Source of the DNA: Sphaeroforma arctica JP610
Taxonomy: Eukaryota > Opisthokonta > Ichthyosporea > Ichthyophonida
Assembly: GCF_001186125.1 (NCBI RefSeq)
Contig: NW_014040084.1
Coordinates: 11,163 to 49,064, forward strand
Length of the DNA stretch: 37,902 nucleotides
Reading direction: 5' to 3'
Under the pieces are notes generated by a model that had not been told where the DNA came from, did not search any database, and worked only from the letters and a program-made list of their open reading frames with translations. This document shows, piece by piece, positions 34,701 to 37,902 of this stretch (position 1 is the stretch's first letter; the number at the start of each line of letters is the position of its first letter). A program made the position numbers and the translations under genes.

Positions 34701-35450
34701 GTCTGACTATCGGACCTTGAATATGCCCCCAAATATAAAAGTTTATCTTTTAACGTATACTTATTGAAATGTAAACGTATTGAGGTGGCTGACGTCTATG
34801 AACGGACTGACGGGTACATATTGCCCCAATTCTCATTCCTCAAAGGTAAATACAGTACATCATAGTGCTTTCTCTATCTAAAATATTTAACTCTTAGTCT
34901 TACACCCCAGTCTCACTCTCTTTTTTTTTTTTTTGTAGTTTGTATTTACTTTGTAGTTCGTACTTTGTAAATACTTTGTATGTACCCACCCGGTTTTGGT
35001 TTTGAAAGAAATGGTCTCAAGAATCTCAGACTCAACTCAGATTTACTCAAGCCTAGGCCAGAACGGAGTCCTGATGTCCTGACCCCTGTGTCCTGACTAC
35101 TGAGTCCTAACACAGGCAGCCATGAGACACAGAGCAGGACTGCAGGACTACAGGCTGCAGCCCCGGGCTCTGGAGGGTTCTGTTCACCTGTTGGGACTCG
35201 AGACTGGCGACTGGACTGGCAAGTGGCAACTTGCAAGTGACTATTTAATTAGAAATAATATCTAGTGAGCCCGGCGAGAGTGAGAGAGGCTCGAGAGCCA
35301 TGACTCCGTGAGGCGAGAGCCTTTTTGTGTTCTTTAGGAACAGTTTTAGGAACAGTATCCGCCCAGAAGGCTATGACCAAAATACATGGCCTATAAGGCT
35401 ATGACAGTCAGGCCGAGTCTAATGGGTTGAAGCAAATTTTCGGTATAATA
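31701..35450. other. Unclassified repeat-like block rich in short palindromes
   Basis: No coding sequence is recognised over 3.7 kb. The texture is distinct from both flanks: poly-A/T runs, TGTAAATATT words, and recurrent GGCCATAG/CTATGGCC and AAGGCTATGA words (for example near 32770, 32990, 35368 and 35397). Palindromes include CTCTACTAGTAGAG at 32205-32218 and a 10-bp perfect stem CTCTACTCTC-GA-GAGAGTAGAG at 32632-32653. GACTCC and CTGGAC words cluster at 35030-35230. The same vocabulary appears at 18.1-18.4 and 20.0-20.35 kb. A composite of non-autonomous repeat copies is the best guess; no terminal repeats were established. Confidence 0.5.
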
Positions 35451-35467
35451 TCAATAATAGGGCAAAT

Positions 35468-36350
35468 TAAGGCTGAGCAGCATCGAGACATCGATTGGCT
35501 AATGCCATCAATGAGGATACATCCAGTGCTAGTGATGTGCTTAGCAATATTTTGCATACAATGGAGGAGAAAAGCATTAAAACAAGTAGTATTGATAAGG
35601 AGGAGGATAGTGAATCAAGTAGTGACAAAGACTCCGAAAGTGAGGATAATATTACAACCACTATGATAATAACTACAATATTAACGGTACTAACAAACAT
35701 CATTCCTGTTCTAGAACAATCAAATATGGTGCCTAGAGGATCACTTGTGTATTGGTTTCAGCCATCGCTCGATGAGATCGCTGGACACATGCTATAAACG
35801 AACTATTTCCATGTTGACATGCGCATAAGCTTACCTCTGGTTTTAGTTTTAAAACAAGCTATCACACCTATGTGTGGACGCGATGATGTCATGGGAAGCC
35901 TGAGGAACGGAAGCATCGATGTTGGGGTTCAATTATATCTAATTTTACGTAGGTTAGCGGGGAGAGAAGTAGCAGATCTCAAGTGCACACATGTAATGCA
36001 TAAAAAGTACTGTATATGCAATATTTAAACGAGTAACGCGTGCAATCAACGAGGTCAGTAGGGCTTTTAGGGTTTTAGCCCACTACTACACAAAAGTGCA
36101 AGGATATAGCCAAAGGATTCAGTCAAGTATCAACATTTGGAGTCATTGCTCACTTTGTAGAAGCAGTAGATGGATTTTTTGTCTTATTCTCTGGCCATTA
36201 GATGGCCCTTGGAGTGAATTGCCAAGTAATCTTTGATCATCGCTATCGATCTGAGTTTAATAATGTAAATATTGGCGTGAGTGATATATTTGAAGGGCGC
36301 AGAAGTAGTAAAAGTAATACATCAGAGTATAGTGTTAGAAACAAAGGATA
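35468..36350 (+). pseudogene. Decayed PIF/Harbinger-like DDE transposase
   Basis: One plus-strand frame, interrupted by a few stops, carries transposase-like landmarks in order. There is an acidic Ser-rich N-terminal segment (EEDSESSSDKDSESED), then LYLILRRLAGREVADLK, matching the helix before the catalytic core where the family has LR-LAGG-x-D. FVEAVDGFFV follows (first catalytic Asp in A-DG), and then GVNCQVIFDHRYR (second Asp, family N-x-Q-x-x-CD). The third acidic residue was not located. The stops and the missing C terminus make this a dead copy of a plain DNA transposon. Terminal inverted repeats and a target-site duplication were not found. Confidence 0.5.
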
Positions 36351-37173
36351 GACCGGGACTGTTACAGAGTAATATTACAAGCGTGTGAGGGGTTTTCAGA
36401 CATACGTTATACGTGATGAGATAGATTTGAGTAAAAAAACACATATTGCGGCCTTAGGGATAATATTCGGCCTTAGTGTCCAAATCTGCTACATTACCTG
36501 GTATGACACATATAGTAGGTGAAGTAGATGGAAGAGGATGGGGAAGGCCAGACTGGAATGTATGAATAAATCCGACACGCACAAGGCAAGATAACAAAAA
36601 GACATATCTATAATTTCAATTACATAGAATTGATGAAAGCATTATTTTTTTAGTTAGTTCTTTTTATTATTGTACATATACATGATATTTAAAAAATGCA
36701 GTTGTTGTTGTAGCTCGTTTTATATAATCATCATCATATAAATATAATCAAATGTACGAGTGTGTGGTCATTATGTATAAATACATAGATACGACTCGCT
36801 TTGCATAATCATCATGTATTTAATATTAAATGTACATAAAACATACAATGTTTTCTTTCATGATACTTTCGAGATCACGGATTTTTTAAATCTCAATACT
36901 GCTAGTTCTATTCAGTAGAAATTCTTATAAAACATACGTTAGTCGATATAGTTTACCACCAGCTTCTTTCAAATTATTCCGTACTTTTTTTTCATTGTGA
37001 GGGGTGTATGTAAATGATACAGCTTCAAAATTAGACAAGCAATCGGAGTCTTTCGCATAAGAGTACATAATTACAGGCTATACGCTAGCTTCAAAGCACA
37101 AAACACTCGAGAACTACATCCACATTTTGACTATCCCAAATAGAAGCTCAAAAAATTGGATTTCAAACCTTAC
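36351..37173. other. AT-rich spacer, no gene recognised
   Basis: The stretch contains words such as ATAATCATCAT repeated near 36725 and 36807, and TGTACATA runs. No ORF over 60 codons and no RNA gene are evident. Confidence 0.5.
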
Positions 37174-37352
37174 CACAGCTCGTATAACTTCTTGCCGAGC
37201 TCGTCCTTCCGAGCGCTTTGCAGCAGCTGCCATGATGGTGTACACCAGGGTCATGTCCAACGGATCTATATTTCTTATCTGATCAACATACTTGGCGTGG
37301 CGTTTATACGGCTCATCTATCTCTTCTATTGTCACCAAATCTTGCTCCCATG
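37174..37352 (-). CDS. Probable internal exon of an unidentified gene
   Basis: A 179-nt open segment lies between an acceptor-like ATCAG (minus strand, before 37352) and a good donor GTG|GTAAGG after 37174. It encodes WEQDLVTIEEIDEPYKRHAK, then a segment containing YVDQIRNIDPLDMTL, and ends with AAAAKRSEGRARQEVIRAV. The charged, helix-prone composition and clean splice sites look like real coding sequence, unlike the repeat frames elsewhere. I do not recognise the family. Flanking exons were not found with confidence. Confidence 0.45.
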
Positions 37353-37647
37353 CTGATATATTTGGTAACCATCGACATATCGTTTTGGTGGCTGTTGAAT
37401 GCTGCTTAGACGTTGTTATTGTTTACACAGTAATACTTGTCAACGAAGTCTTTGGCAAAATGTCCCGGTGACAAATTTGTCCATTATTCTAAAGGAATAT
37501 ATGTCCAGTGCAGAAATATTTACATCTCTTCCCGGGCATTATTGTTGAGTAGCAGTACAGTCACTAAAGTCTGCTTAGATGCAGTAGTTGTTAACTTCTA
37601 GTCAACTTCTATCTTGCGCCTACTAAGATATGTTGATCATGTATTTA

Positions 37648-37880
37648 TTATTGCAAAAAGCTGATATTCGCAGGGCGACATTCTATCTGATGTAATCGTA
37701 GCAGGTGCGGTTCTCGTGTCAGCAAACGGATCAAAAAGTTATTCACTGTCTGCACAATTTTCTCCGCTTCTGATTGAACACCTTGGATGTGATCTTGAAT
37801 GTGATCTTCAGTGCGACCATGAATTTGATCTTGAATGTGATCTTGAGTACTATCTTGAATGTTATCTTCTTGTATGTGAT
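37648..37880 (-). CDS. C-terminal coding fragment with IQDH repeats, unidentified
   Basis: On the minus strand an open frame enters from near the window edge, reads through a repeat giving STQDHIQDQIHGRTEDHIQD and then a helix-like tail (EAEKIVQTVNNFLIRLLTRE), and ends in TAA at 37650-37648. AATAAA overlaps the stop. The frame closes near the far end of the repeat, so the fragment may be the last exon of a gene starting outside the window, or merely an open stretch. No family is recognised. Confidence 0.25.
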
Positions 37881-37902
37881 TTTCTCAAATGTGATCTTGG
37901 AT
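37782..37902. repeat. 12-bp tandem repeat at the window edge
   Basis: About nine to ten diverged units of GTGATCTTGAAT run to the last base of the window. The period is four codons, and on the minus strand the repeat encodes Ile-Gln-Asp-His units. Confidence 0.85.

Noticed and set aside
35427-35666. 79-codon frame overlapping the transposase relic
   Set aside because: It is in a different frame from the transposase motifs and antisense-like in composition; it is a shadow.

Overview
The window is nuclear DNA from a eukaryote. The genes are split by many GT-AG introns (the acyl-CoA dehydrogenase gene alone has about 26 exons), the introns are packed with (TA)n and (GTAT)n microsatellites, and several products carry mitochondrial presequences. 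The gene set is a CE18/Agd3-like polysaccharide deacetylase, an EngB/GTPBP8 GTPase, the mitoribosomal protein mL44 and an ACAD10 triple fusion. This fits a unicellular relative of animals and fungi, such as an ichthyosporean like Sphaeroforma. That placement is inferred from family distribution and genome texture, not from a database match.

Layout. 1-1.1 kb: a short unidentified ORF whose 3' half is tandemly duplicated. 1.9-5.0 kb (+): a two-exon gene for a secreted, membrane-anchored CE18-type polysaccharide deacetylase. 6.2-10.1 kb (-): an EngB/GTPBP8-like GTPase in at least seven exons, with two separate tandem triplications of exon-plus-intron pieces. 11.7-17.5 kb (+): an mL44-like protein in six exons, arranged head to head with the GTPase gene. 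18.5-19.6 kb: a broken secreted cysteine-rich tandem-repeat gene. 20.9-30.7 kb (+): an ACAD10-type fusion (HAD phosphatase-like, aminoglycoside-phosphotransferase-like kinase, acyl-CoA dehydrogenase), reconstructed from 26 phase-consistent exons giving about 1066 residues. 30.7-35.4 kb: non-coding sequence, first microsatellite and then an unclassified repeat-like block rich in short palindromes. 35.5-36.4 kb: a decayed PIF/Harbinger-like transposase. 36.4-37.9 kb: mostly AT-rich, with one or two minus-strand exon fragments of an unknown gene and a 12-bp tandem repeat at the edge.

Three consecutive genes point to the mitochondrion: a large-subunit assembly GTPase, a large-subunit ribosomal protein and a mitochondrial lipid-catabolism enzyme. 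The first two share an intergenic region and could share a divergent promoter. The most unusual observations are the twin tandem triplications inside the GTPase gene, the presequence-like linker buried between the kinase and dehydrogenase parts of the ACAD10 fusion, and a 60-bp intronic repeat that stays open in frame with the last mL44 exon. All exon joins come from reading splice motifs and phase by eye; no transcript data were available.
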